64,000 bases of DNA from Hoskinsella mucinilytica (lineage in GTDB: Bacteria; Bacillota_I; Bacilli_A; Erysipelotrichales; Erysipelotrichaceae): the NCBI RefSeq assembly GCF_045223415.1, contig NZ_JBEQZJ010000018.1:1-64000 (forward strand), read 5' to 3'. Under the pieces are notes generated by a model. That model saw only the letters and a program-made list of their open reading frames with translations. It was not told the DNA's origin and searched no databases. Position numbers and translations under genes: made by a program. Below are positions 44,234-52,007 of the stretch, in pieces (within the stretch, counting starts at the first letter, position 1; each line of letters opens with the position of its first letter).

Positions 44234-46165
44234 ATGTCTATGCAACATGTATTATCACCAATGAAAATTGGAAATGTCTTATTGAAAAACAGATTCGTTA
44301 TGCCGGCTATGGATAGTTCTACAACAACACCGGATCATAAATTCTCACAACAATCTATTGATTATCTATCTGCTAGAGCAAAAGGAGGTTTTGCGTTAGT
44401 GATTGCAGAATTCCTTTGTGTGGATCCTAGCGGTTTTGCGACACCTAATCAAGTTGGAATCTATGATGATTCTTTCATTGATCATTTAAAACAACTAACA
44501 ACGGCTATCCATGAGAAGAATGGTACTTGTGCTGCTCAAATTCATCATGCAGGTATCCAAACTAGTAGTGCTACAACCAATGCGATTCCTTTCGCTGTAT
44601 CCTCTATACCATCTACAAAATATAAAGAACCGGTAAAAGAAATGACAACAGAAGAAGTTTATCGAATGATAGAAAAATTTATTGATGCTGGAGAAAGAGC
44701 AAAAAAAGCAGGTTTTGATTTCGTTGAAGTGCATGGTGCACATGGTTATTTAATTGCTCAATTTATGTCTAAAGCAACAAATAAGCGATGTGATGAATTT
44801 GGTGGTTCCTATGAAAATCGAGCAAGATTTGCAAGTGAGATCATCAAAGGAATCAAAATACGTTGTGGTAGTGATTATCCTATTATCTTTCGTCTAAGTG
44901 CAAATGAATTCATGGATGGCGGAAATGATATTCAAGATGCTATTATTTATGCTAAACTGGCTGAAGCAGCTGGTGCGGATGCAATTCATGTATCAACTGG
45001 ATCTGCGGCAGGCGGTAATATCGTTACAACCTATCATACAGCACCAGGCTTTAATGTTGGACATGCTACACAAATAAAAAATAGCGTGTCTATACCGGTT
45101 ATCTGTGTTGGACGAATCAATGATCCTGTTTTGGCTGAGGATATCATAGCATCAGGAAAAGCAGATTTTATATCCTTAGGTAGACAGTCCATTTGTGATA
45201 GCGAATTCCCTAATAAAATCATGGAAGGAAGACTGGATGAAATCTTTCACTGTACAGGTTGCATGCAACGTTGCTATTATTCCAAGGGCTGTGATCAAGA
45301 GGATAAAGGCATATCTTGTATGATCAATCCCTTTAGCGGAAAAGAAGGAAGATGGAAAATAACAGAAGCCATGGAGAAAAAAAGTATTGGTATTATCGGT
45401 GGAGGTGTTGCAGGTTTAGAAGCTGCATGGATACTAGCAAAACGAGGTCATGAGGTTCATGTTTATGAAAAGAAGGATAAATTAGGCGGACAATATTGCC
45501 TTGCCGCTGTACCTAAAAAGAAACAAGATTTGGGTCAAACAATCTTTACATTTCATGCTTTAGGAAAACGATATGGTGTGCATTATCATATGAAAACAGA
45601 AATGAATGAGGATAGATTAAGAGAGTGTCATCATGATATCATCATTTTATCTACAGGAGCAAAACCTCTACTACCAAACATAGAAGGTATCCATGAAGCA
45701 CATGTGATACAGGCAAATGATATATTATCAGGGAAATATGCAATATGTGACAAAAAAGTACTTGTTATCGGAGGTGGTTTGGTAGGTTGTGAAACTGCTG
45801 AGTTTCTATTACAGTATCACAATCATGTAGATATCGTAGAGAAGTTTTCTGAGTTTGCTCAGGGTATGAATAAATATCCTAGAATGATCTTAATGAAGGA
45901 ATTAGATGATCATGGTTGTATATTCTATCCTGATACTGAAGTCATGCAAATTACAAAGGATGGGATCATAGGAAAACAAAGAGAAAAAGATATCGTTTTA
46001 AATGGATATGATACGGTGGTAATTGCTTTAGGTTCAAAACCTGATGTTACATTGCAAGAATTTGTTCAAGCAAATTATGAAACTTATGTGTTAGGAGATG
46101 CTTTTGAAGTACGGGATGCGAAATATGCGATATTTGATGCCGCTAAACTAGCAATAACTTTATGA
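44234..46165 (+). CDS. NADH:flavin oxidoreductase, 2,4-dienoyl-CoA reductase / BaiCD-BaiH type
   Basis: A 643-residue Fe-S flavoenzyme. Residues about 1-330 form an old-yellow-enzyme barrel with FMN (LKNRFVMPAMDSS, AQIHHAGIQ, DFVEVHGAHGYLIAQFMSKATNKRCDEFGGSYENR). A 4Fe-4S cluster motif follows: CTGCMQRCYYSKGC and ISCMINP. The C-terminal half has FAD/NAD Rossmann domains (IGIIGGGVAGLEAAWILAKRGHEVHVYEK and KVLVIGGGLVGCETAEFLL). Such enzymes reduce enones and conjugated double bonds, as in bile acid 7-dehydroxylation. Start 44234 is set by AAAGGAG at 44221-44227. Confidence 0.93.
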   Translation: MSMQHVLSPMKIGNVLLKNRFVMPAMDSSTTTPDHKFSQQSIDYLSARAKGGFALVIAEFLCVDPSGFATPNQVGIYDDSFIDHLKQLTTAIHEKNGTCAAQIHHAGIQTSSATTNAIPFAVSSIPSTKYKEPVKEMTTEEVYRMIEKFIDAGERAKKAGFDFVEVHGAHGYLIAQFMSKATNKRCDEFGGSYENRARFASEIIKGIKIRCGSDYPIIFRLSANEFMDGGNDIQDAIIYAKLAEAAGADAIHVSTGSAAGGNIVTTYHTAPGFNVGHATQIKNSVSIPVICVGRINDPVLAEDIIASGKADFISLGRQSICDSEFPNKIMEGRLDEIFHCTGCMQRCYYSKGCDQEDKGISCMINPFSGKEGRWKITEAMEKKSIGIIGGGVAGLEAAWILAKRGHEVHVYEKKDKLGGQYCLAAVPKKKQDLGQTIFTFHALGKRYGVHYHMKTEMNEDRLRECHHDIIILSTGAKPLLPNIEGIHEAHVIQANDILSGKYAICDKKVLVIGGGLVGCETAEFLLQYHNHVDIVEKFSEFAQGMNKYPRMILMKELDDHGCIFYPDTEVMQITKDGIIGKQREKDIVLNGYDTVVIALGSKPDVTLQEFVQANYETYVLGDAFEVRDAKYAIFDAAKLAITL

Positions 46166-46174
46166 GGAAAGCAT

Positions 46175-47125
46175 ATGAATCAAGAAGATCGATATGACAT
46201 TTATCAATTAAATCAACAGCTCTATCAAGCAATACGAACGAATGATTGGAAAGAAAAGAATCATCTATTTACAGAAGCTGCTGATATTTATATGAGTATA
46301 GCACATGGGCATCATAATCCAAATGATTTAGCAAAATTATTTCTACTCTCATGTCCACATCCCATTCATGTGAAACAAAATATCGAAAATATCGTTCTTC
46401 ACATACAAAATGAGGAAGCGATTCAGAATTGCCATATGATTTTATTTTATTGTCATCATCAAGAAGCGTTTCATTATCTACAATACGGTATGAGTTTTGT
46501 TTTACATTATCAAAAAACGAAACAAGGTTGGAGAATTTCAAAGATGGTTTGTGATCTTTGTTGGGTTGAAGGAAATAGTTATTGGTTAAAAGGATGGAAG
46601 TTAATTGACTATAAAATTCCGAAATGCCATCACCAATTGATACCTACAGTGAGCAATGCGTGGAGTATAATAGAACAACAAACAGATGTCCAAAAGATTC
46701 AAGATATTGCCTTTGGTTATGGTTGGGTTATCGATACTGAAGACTATTCTTTATTAAAACGCATTGCCGTTTCTGATCTTTGTATATCTGATGGTTATCA
46801 TGGAAACGTGATACATGGAATTAATGACTGGATTGCAGTCTTGAAGAAACTGAATCAAAAAGAGCCATGTCTTCATCATACCTACCGTATTGAATCTATA
46901 AAGGTTGATTTTAATCAAGGATATATACGAATGTTTCGTATAGAACCTAATCGCATTGCTAGCAATGTCATAGGTGATCATAATTGGAAAATGGATTGGC
47001 GAACTCTTGACTATGAGATCGTTGTTACAAAGATTCAAGGATGTTGGTATCTTGAACAGGTAAGTTTTATACCAAACATCAGATATGAGTTACCAAAGGG
47101 ATATTTTACTTATGATGTTTCATAA
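46175..47125 (+). CDS. Double SnoaL/NTF2-like domain protein (second)
   Basis: A 316-residue paralogue of the protein at 40077. It keeps the same plan: domain 1 about 1-140 (QGWRISKMVCDLCWVEG), joining segment NSYWLKGWKLIDYKI, domain 2 about 165-300 ending WYLEQVSFIPNIRYEL. Overall similarity to the first is low outside these anchors, so the two may form a heteromer or act on successive intermediates. The reaction is unknown. It overlaps the SDR gene by 14 bases. Confidence 0.7.
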   Translation: MNQEDRYDIYQLNQQLYQAIRTNDWKEKNHLFTEAADIYMSIAHGHHNPNDLAKLFLLSCPHPIHVKQNIENIVLHIQNEEAIQNCHMILFYCHHQEAFHYLQYGMSFVLHYQKTKQGWRISKMVCDLCWVEGNSYWLKGWKLIDYKIPKCHHQLIPTVSNAWSIIEQQTDVQKIQDIAFGYGWVIDTEDYSLLKRIAVSDLCISDGYHGNVIHGINDWIAVLKKLNQKEPCLHHTYRIESIKVDFNQGYIRMFRIEPNRIASNVIGDHNWKMDWRTLDYEIVVTKIQGCWYLEQVSFIPNIRYELPKGYFTYDVS

Positions 47126-47834
47126 TAAGGTGGTTTTAATTACTGGTGCAGCAAGTGGAATAGGAAGAGCTTGTGCATCCTTGTTTGATAGCGAGCAGGC
47201 TATTGTGATAGCAACAGATCAAGATGAATCTATCTTATCTTTTCCGCATTCACGCTTCCAAACGCATATACTGCATGTAGAGCAAGAACAGGATTGGAAA
47301 AGGGTTATTGATGCAGTTATTAGAAAATATCATAAAATTGATGTTTTTATTTCCTGTGCCGGTATCAGCTCAAGAGATCATGTAATAGAAGGAACGGTAG
47401 AGGAATGGAATCAAGTAATGAGTATCAATGCATTAGGAACTTACTTGGGTATGAAATATTGTATCCCTCATATGCAAAAGCAAAGATATGGAGCCATTGT
47501 AAATATTACAAGTGTAGGTGGGTTGGTTGGCATCGGAGGAGGTACTGTATATCCGGCTAGCAAAGGAGCTGTATATGCAATGACAAGAAGAGTAGCGATG
47601 GAATATGGTAAGGATCATATACGAGCTAATGTGGTATGTCCAGGCTGGATCAATACAAATATGACACTACATGCTAGAAAGGAAAAGGAACAGCAATTTC
47701 TAAAGCGACAGGCGTTGGATTATATAGGAGAACCAGAAGATGTTGCACATGCTGTATTATTTCTTGCAAGTGAGCGAGCAAAATTTATAACCGGAGCGCA
47801 ACTTATTGTAGATGGCGGTTTTACTGCGGGATAA
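47112..47834 (+). CDS. Short-chain dehydrogenase/reductase
   Basis: A 240-residue classical SDR. NAD-binding TGAASGIGRACA, the CAG that replaces NAG, catalytic Ser in NITSVGG and YPASKGA (Tyr-x3-Lys), and C-terminal FLASERAKFITGAQLIVDGGFTAG. Start at 47112 (AAAGGGA upstream) or 47115. BaiA and many hydroxysteroid or polyol dehydrogenases belong to this class. Last gene of the operon, followed by a strong terminator. Confidence 0.94.
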   Translation: MMFHNKVVLITGAASGIGRACASLFDSEQAIVIATDQDESILSFPHSRFQTHILHVEQEQDWKRVIDAVIRKYHKIDVFISCAGISSRDHVIEGTVEEWNQVMSINALGTYLGMKYCIPHMQKQRYGAIVNITSVGGLVGIGGGTVYPASKGAVYAMTRRVAMEYGKDHIRANVVCPGWINTNMTLHARKEKEQQFLKRQALDYIGEPEDVAHAVLFLASERAKFITGAQLIVDGGFTAG

Positions 47835-47836
47835 AA

Positions 47837-47865
47837 AAAGCTGATAGTTATGCTATCAGCTTTCT
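47837..47865. terminator. Bidirectional terminator
   Basis: AAAGCTGATAG and CTATCAGCTTT flank TTATG. It serves the SDR operon (plus strand) and, with the A-run on its left, the convergent lipoprotein gene. Confidence 0.9.
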
Positions 47866-48620
47866 TATGATTCGCTCTCTGTAAATTGTGATAAATCTGG
47901 AAAGATTAATGCTTTTTTCGTATTGATATCTGTGAATTCTATCGTAATTGTTCCTACTACTTTTTGATCCTCAGAAGTTGTGGCATCTTTCTGTGTTCCT
48001 TCAAAGTCTAATACGATCTTTGTTAAGAAGTCATCTTTGATCGTTGCGACTACGTTGAATTTTTTATAAGTATCATCTCTTGGTAACGCATCAGTTGACT
48101 GTTTCTGAATAGCTTTATTCATTTCATCAGGATCAAGTTCTAAATTTAAGGTATCATTACTTATACTTGCTTTTTTCAAAAACGGTTTGATTTCTTTTTT
48201 ATCTACCTTATAATTTTGGAATTTATCTAAATCTATAGGGAGCATATCCGTAGTTTCATCATCTTCAAGAGGCATTTTTTGCTTGCTTCCCAGCATTTCG
48301 AGATATACATCATCATCTTTCAAGAAGACCTTCATGAAACCATCTAATTTTGAACCTTGTGATTCTAAATCTAATGTGGCAGTAAAAGAAGGCTTTGCAG
48401 TATCCGCAAGATAACCACCATACAATTTCATAATTGAGCTTTTCTCACCTGCAGTAGCATCCATAGTTATGGTATAACTTGCAGTTTTCATTTCAACGAT
48501 TTTGTTGATGCCTTTTTCTAATGCATCCAATGCTTTGTCATCTACCTTATTACTTGAAGAACAAGCTGACATAGATAACAATAATCCTACACAACATAGA
48601 AACGTTAATAACTTTTTCAT
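47865..48620 (-). CDS. Putative lipoprotein
   Basis: A 251-residue exported protein. The N-terminus MKKLLTFLCCVGLLLSMSAC is a lipoprotein signal peptide with the lipobox Cys at residue 20. The mature part has alternating beta-rich stretches (MKTASYTITMDATAGEKSSIMKLYGGYL, FNVVATIKDDFLTKIVLDFEG) similar to LppX/LolA-like carrier folds seen in DUF6612-type proteins. No exact family recognised. Anchored on the outer face of the membrane. Single gene. Confidence 0.8.
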   Translation of the reverse strand: MKKLLTFLCCVGLLLSMSACSSSNKVDDKALDALEKGINKIVEMKTASYTITMDATAGEKSSIMKLYGGYLADTAKPSFTATLDLESQGSKLDGFMKVFLKDDDVYLEMLGSKQKMPLEDDETTDMLPIDLDKFQNYKVDKKEIKPFLKKASISNDTLNLELDPDEMNKAIQKQSTDALPRDDTYKKFNVVATIKDDFLTKIVLDFEGTQKDATTSEDQKVVGTITIEFTDINTKKALIFPDLSQFTESES

Positions 48621-48807
48621 ATATTTCTCCTTATCCCTTCATAATCATTACTATATCATAATTTTACATAGTAAGATATTTCTTTTACAAAAATCAGAGG
48701 TCATGAATTGAAAATATAAAAATCATAATAAATATCAATCTTATTTCTGATTTTTGTTTGCAAAAGTAAAAGGTTTACGTTACTCTTATTACGATAGAGG
48801 TGATAAA

Positions 48808-49290
48808 ATGAATTATCGAATTGGTCAATCTACAGATATTCATCAACTTGTAGAAGGCAGAAAATTGATACTGGGTGGTGTTGAAATAGAACATCTGAAA
48901 GGATTGCTAGGACATTCGGATGCGGATGTGCTTACTCATGCGATTGCGGAAAGTATATTGGGAGCTTTGGCTTTAGGCGATTTAGGTAAACATTTTCCGG
49001 ATACAGATCCAAAATATAAAGATATGAACAGTATTTGGATGCTAGGACAAGTATATGAAAAAATGATAGAAAAAGGATATCAGATTAACAATCTAGATGC
49101 CTTGATCATGATTGAACGTCCAAAAATGGCTCCACATATCGAAACAATGAGAAAAAATATCGCAAATGCCTTACATTGTGAAGTTGATCAAGTCAGCATT
49201 AAGGCAACACGAGGTGAGAAAATGGGGTTTGTAGGTAGAGAAGAAGGGGTCCAAGCGCAGTGTATCGTGATGTTGTGTAAAATAGAATAG
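48808..49290 (+). CDS. ispF: 2-C-methyl-D-erythritol 2,4-cyclodiphosphate synthase
   Basis: A 160-residue enzyme of the non-mevalonate isoprenoid pathway. Start 48808 follows AGAGGTG. The metal-binding motif is GQSTDIH (D and H) and GHSDADVLTHAIAESILGALALGDLGKHFPDTD is the family core; the C-terminus has KATRGEKMGFVGREEGVQAQ. Typical length. IspD is not adjacent. Confidence 0.96.
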   Translation: MNYRIGQSTDIHQLVEGRKLILGGVEIEHLKGLLGHSDADVLTHAIAESILGALALGDLGKHFPDTDPKYKDMNSIWMLGQVYEKMIEKGYQINNLDALIMIERPKMAPHIETMRKNIANALHCEVDQVSIKATRGEKMGFVGREEGVQAQCIVMLCKIE

Positions 49291-49294
49291 AGTA

Positions 49295-49337
49295 AAAAAA
49301 GCCCAAGTGTAAGAAAATAACTATACTCTTGGACTTT
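49295..49337. terminator. Bidirectional terminator
   Basis: AAAAAAGCCCAAGTGTA pairs with TATACTCTTGGACTTTTTT (two mismatches). It lies between the convergent ispF and ANTAR genes and has T-runs on both strands. Confidence 0.88.
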
Positions 49338-49344
49338 TTTTGAT

Positions 49345-49929
49345 TTAGGAATAGGTTTTAATGATATCCTCTGCAATACTTCTTTTTGTTATACACTGAT
49401 CCATTGCCTGTTTTTCTATATAACGATGAGCATCTGATTCGCTCATTTTCAGTTCACTGATCAATAACCATTTTGCTTTATTGACAATACGGATTTCTGC
49501 CATTTTTTCCTCAATGGAGATTGATTTTTTCTCGAATTGTCTTAGGCGTTCACGCATGCTTTCCATCCAATAAAGTGCTTGTGTCAAAATCGATTTGGAG
49601 GTTGGCTTCGGTAATGTAAATACTCCATGTTCAGCGACTTTATCATGAATAGCGGCATGTAGATCGGCTTTTACTAAGAGCAATACAGCGGTTTGTTTTA
49701 GGGTGCATGTGTCAATGGCAAGACGTGTTCCCATATCATCCGGCAATGGGGAATTGATAATAACAAAATCATAAGATTGCTCAGCCATCATTCTTTTTGC
49801 CACATTGATACTGGTTACGGTATGTATGGGAGAATATCTGGACTCAGGAAGCAACCCGCCAATGGCAGAAGTAAAACTATCTGTTGCTGATACGATAAGT
49901 ATACTATAGCAACGCTCTTTTAGACTCAT
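49345..49929 (-). CDS. ANTAR-domain regulator with degenerate receiver
   Basis: A 194-residue protein. The N-terminal 120 residues have a response-regulator-like fold (CYSILIVSATDSFTSAIGG, YDFVIINSPLPDD), but the phospho-acceptor Asp is replaced by Asn (IIN where LxD is expected) and the acidic pair is missing. A coiled linker leads to the ANTAR RNA-binding domain (about 140-190: IVNKAKWLLISELKMSESDAHRYIEKQAM). ANTAR proteins prevent transcription termination by binding leader RNA. It is the last gene of the gltB/glnA operon, with no kinase nearby, so it is probably not controlled by phosphorylation. Likely regulator of the nitrogen island. Confidence 0.9.
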   Translation of the reverse strand: MSLKERCYSILIVSATDSFTSAIGGLLPESRYSPIHTVTSINVAKRMMAEQSYDFVIINSPLPDDMGTRLAIDTCTLKQTAVLLLVKADLHAAIHDKVAEHGVFTLPKPTSKSILTQALYWMESMRERLRQFEKKSISIEEKMAEIRIVNKAKWLLISELKMSESDAHRYIEKQAMDQCITKRSIAEDIIKTYS

Positions 49930-49957
49930 GTTGCATTCCTCCTTCCATTTATTGATA

Positions 49958-51169
49958 TTATCTATTACAGTATATTTTTAATATTTCATTTGGAATATGT
50001 TGTTTGATGAATGTACTGTTAAGGGCTGATTCACAGGCATCTTTCAATGAAGCCGGTAACTTTTTGAATTTGGAAAGTATATCTGCTTCTGCTTTATAAA
50101 AATTGATGTCCGTAGGTTCTGCTAATTGTAGATGATTCTCAATGCCATAAAGTCCGGCATATATCATTAATGCAAATGCTAGATAAGCATTGGCTGTTGG
50201 ATCAGGAGAACGAAGTTCAGCACGACGATATTTACCTACTGCAGCGGGAATACGAATCAGTTGTGAACGATTTTCACTAGACCAAGAGATATATTGTGGT
50301 GCTTTATCGTTACCGAATCTTTGATAGGAGTTATCTAATGGATTTAAAAAGAGCGTCATGTCACTTACTTTTTCAAGAATGCCGGCAATGATCAGAGGTA
50401 AATAATCAGAATGATCATCTGCCTGAGCTGAAATGTTAATATGAAAACCATTGCCTGGTTGATCAGTAAGTGGTTTAGGGCTAAAATCAGCAACCAGTCC
50501 ATTACATCTGGCAACTGTTTTCACAACTGTTTGAAAGGTCATGGCATTATCTGCGGCTGTAAGTGGATCGGAGTAGCGAAAATCAATTTCATTTTGTCCC
50601 GGACCTTGTTCATGATGAGAACGTTCTGGATAAATGCCCATTTGTTCCAAAGTAAGACAAATTTCACGTCGAATGTTTTCTCCTTTATCATCTGGAGCAA
50701 TGTCCATATATCCGGCATGATCGTATGGGATGTTTGTAGGTTCTCCGTTTTCATTTAGTGTAAATAGATAAAATTCTTGCTCTGCACCAAAGTAAAAATG
50801 AATGCCGACTTTTTCTGCATCTTGAATAGCTTTTTTCAGTATAGAACGAGTATCACATTCAAACGTTCTTCCATCAGGATACGAAATATTGCAAAACAAT
50901 CGAACAACTCGTCCATGTTCCGGTCTCCAAGGAAGTGGCATTAATGTGTCTGTATCGGGATGAAGAAGTAAATCAGAATGTGTTTCATCGCTGAAGCCGG
51001 CAATAGCAGAGGCATCAATGGCAATACCATCCTCAAAAGCACGTGGAAGTTCTTCCGGCATAATGGATATATTTTTTTGTTTTCCAAATACGTCACAAAA
51101 GGCAAGTCGGATAAACTTAACATCTTCTTCGCTCACATACTGTAAAACTTCTTGTTTTGAATATTTCAT
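49958..51169 (-). CDS. glnA: Glutamine synthetase (type I-like, short)
   Basis: A 403-residue glutamine synthetase. It makes glutamine from glutamate, ammonia and ATP. N-terminal beta-grasp region KFIRLAFCDVFGKQKNISI, catalytic FYFGAEQEFYLF, EQGPGQNEIDF, and the GNGFHINIS and RAELRSPDPTANAYLAFALMI blocks are present. At about 403 residues it is some 40 shorter than common GlnA proteins, mainly through a shorter C-terminal part. It is 18 bases after the GXGXG subunit, so synthase and synthetase are co-expressed. A second, type III enzyme is encoded at 56354. Confidence 0.93.
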   Translation of the reverse strand: MKYSKQEVLQYVSEEDVKFIRLAFCDVFGKQKNISIMPEELPRAFEDGIAIDASAIAGFSDETHSDLLLHPDTDTLMPLPWRPEHGRVVRLFCNISYPDGRTFECDTRSILKKAIQDAEKVGIHFYFGAEQEFYLFTLNENGEPTNIPYDHAGYMDIAPDDKGENIRREICLTLEQMGIYPERSHHEQGPGQNEIDFRYSDPLTAADNAMTFQTVVKTVARCNGLVADFSPKPLTDQPGNGFHINISAQADDHSDYLPLIIAGILEKVSDMTLFLNPLDNSYQRFGNDKAPQYISWSSENRSQLIRIPAAVGKYRRAELRSPDPTANAYLAFALMIYAGLYGIENHLQLAEPTDINFYKAEADILSKFKKLPASLKDACESALNSTFIKQHIPNEILKIYCNR

Positions 51170-51187
51170 AAGCGTACCTACTTTCTT

Positions 51188-51910
51188 TCAATTTGCTACA
51201 TACATTTGTTGATATGGATTTTTGCTGTCAGGAGTAATGACAGTGAAAGGGGCATGTAATATTGTTTCTAAATCTTGTCCTAAATCGAAACAATATTCAC
51301 AAAGATATTCTTTGATTTCTTTCATATCATCTAAAGTTGCCACTTTGGCTGTAACCTGTTTTGGCAAGTCCATTTTATCATAATTTCCTCGAAGGTATAT
51401 TTTTCCACCATGCATTCCTGTACAGGGAAAATTACCGACAATTCGCTTGGACTTGGTATTTAAACCTAAAACAATCATGATTCCCCCTGCTTGATACTCG
51501 CCTAAAAAACTTCCGGCAGAACCACCAATGATCATGACGGGAATCTTACTCTTGTATGCCTTCATATGAATTCCGGCACGATAACCTGCATCGCCTTGAA
51601 CATAGATTTTACCACCACGCATAGCATAGCCGGCAGCATCACCGATATTACCATAAATGAGTATCTTTCCATCATTCATTGTATCACCAACTGCATCCTG
51701 TGCATTTGCTTTTACTGTGATGATTGCGTCATTTAAGTATGCACCGAGGGCATTTCCAGGAATCCCCTGTATGGTGATGTTTTTATTTGTCATACCGGCT
51801 GCGATAAAGCGTTGTCCACAACACTTTGTTATCGTACAAGTATCATTTGTTTTACGAATCATTTCATTTATTGTTTTGTAATCTAAATCTGTAGCATCTA
51901 TCAATTGCAT
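51188..51910 (-). CDS. Glutamate synthase GXGXG (GltB C-terminal) subunit
   Basis: A 240-residue right-handed beta-helix protein. The repeats GNALGAYLNDAIITVKANAQDAVGDTMNDGKILIYGNIGDAAGYAMRGGKIYVQGDAGYRAG show the GXGXG pattern. In bacterial GltB this is the C-terminal domain; here it is a separate protein, the archaeal-type GltB3. It works as a structural subunit of the three-part glutamate synthase made by the two genes upstream. Confidence 0.93.
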   Translation of the reverse strand: MQLIDATDLDYKTINEMIRKTNDTCTITKCCGQRFIAAGMTNKNITIQGIPGNALGAYLNDAIITVKANAQDAVGDTMNDGKILIYGNIGDAAGYAMRGGKIYVQGDAGYRAGIHMKAYKSKIPVMIIGGSAGSFLGEYQAGGIMIVLGLNTKSKRIVGNFPCTGMHGGKIYLRGNYDKMDLPKQVTAKVATLDDMKEIKEYLCEYCFDLGQDLETILHAPFTVITPDSKNPYQQMYVAN

Positions 51911-52007
51911 TATATCATACCTCCATTCATATTTTTATAGAATTTCTTTTAAGTGTAATGAAATCAATGCTATTTATCGCTATCCTTTGATTATCCAAAC
52001 GAGATAA

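Noticed and set aside
38908..47834. Calling this operon a bile-acid (bai) operon
   Set aside because: The reductase, SDR and SnoaL folds match, but there is no bile acid CoA ligase, CoA transferase or bile acid permease, and a PTS permease is present. Steroids are not PTS substrates.
51657..51881. Open frames on the plus strand across the glutamate synthase, PTS and kinase genes
   Set aside because: They lie antisense to strongly conserved genes, have no ribosome binding sites and show no family features.
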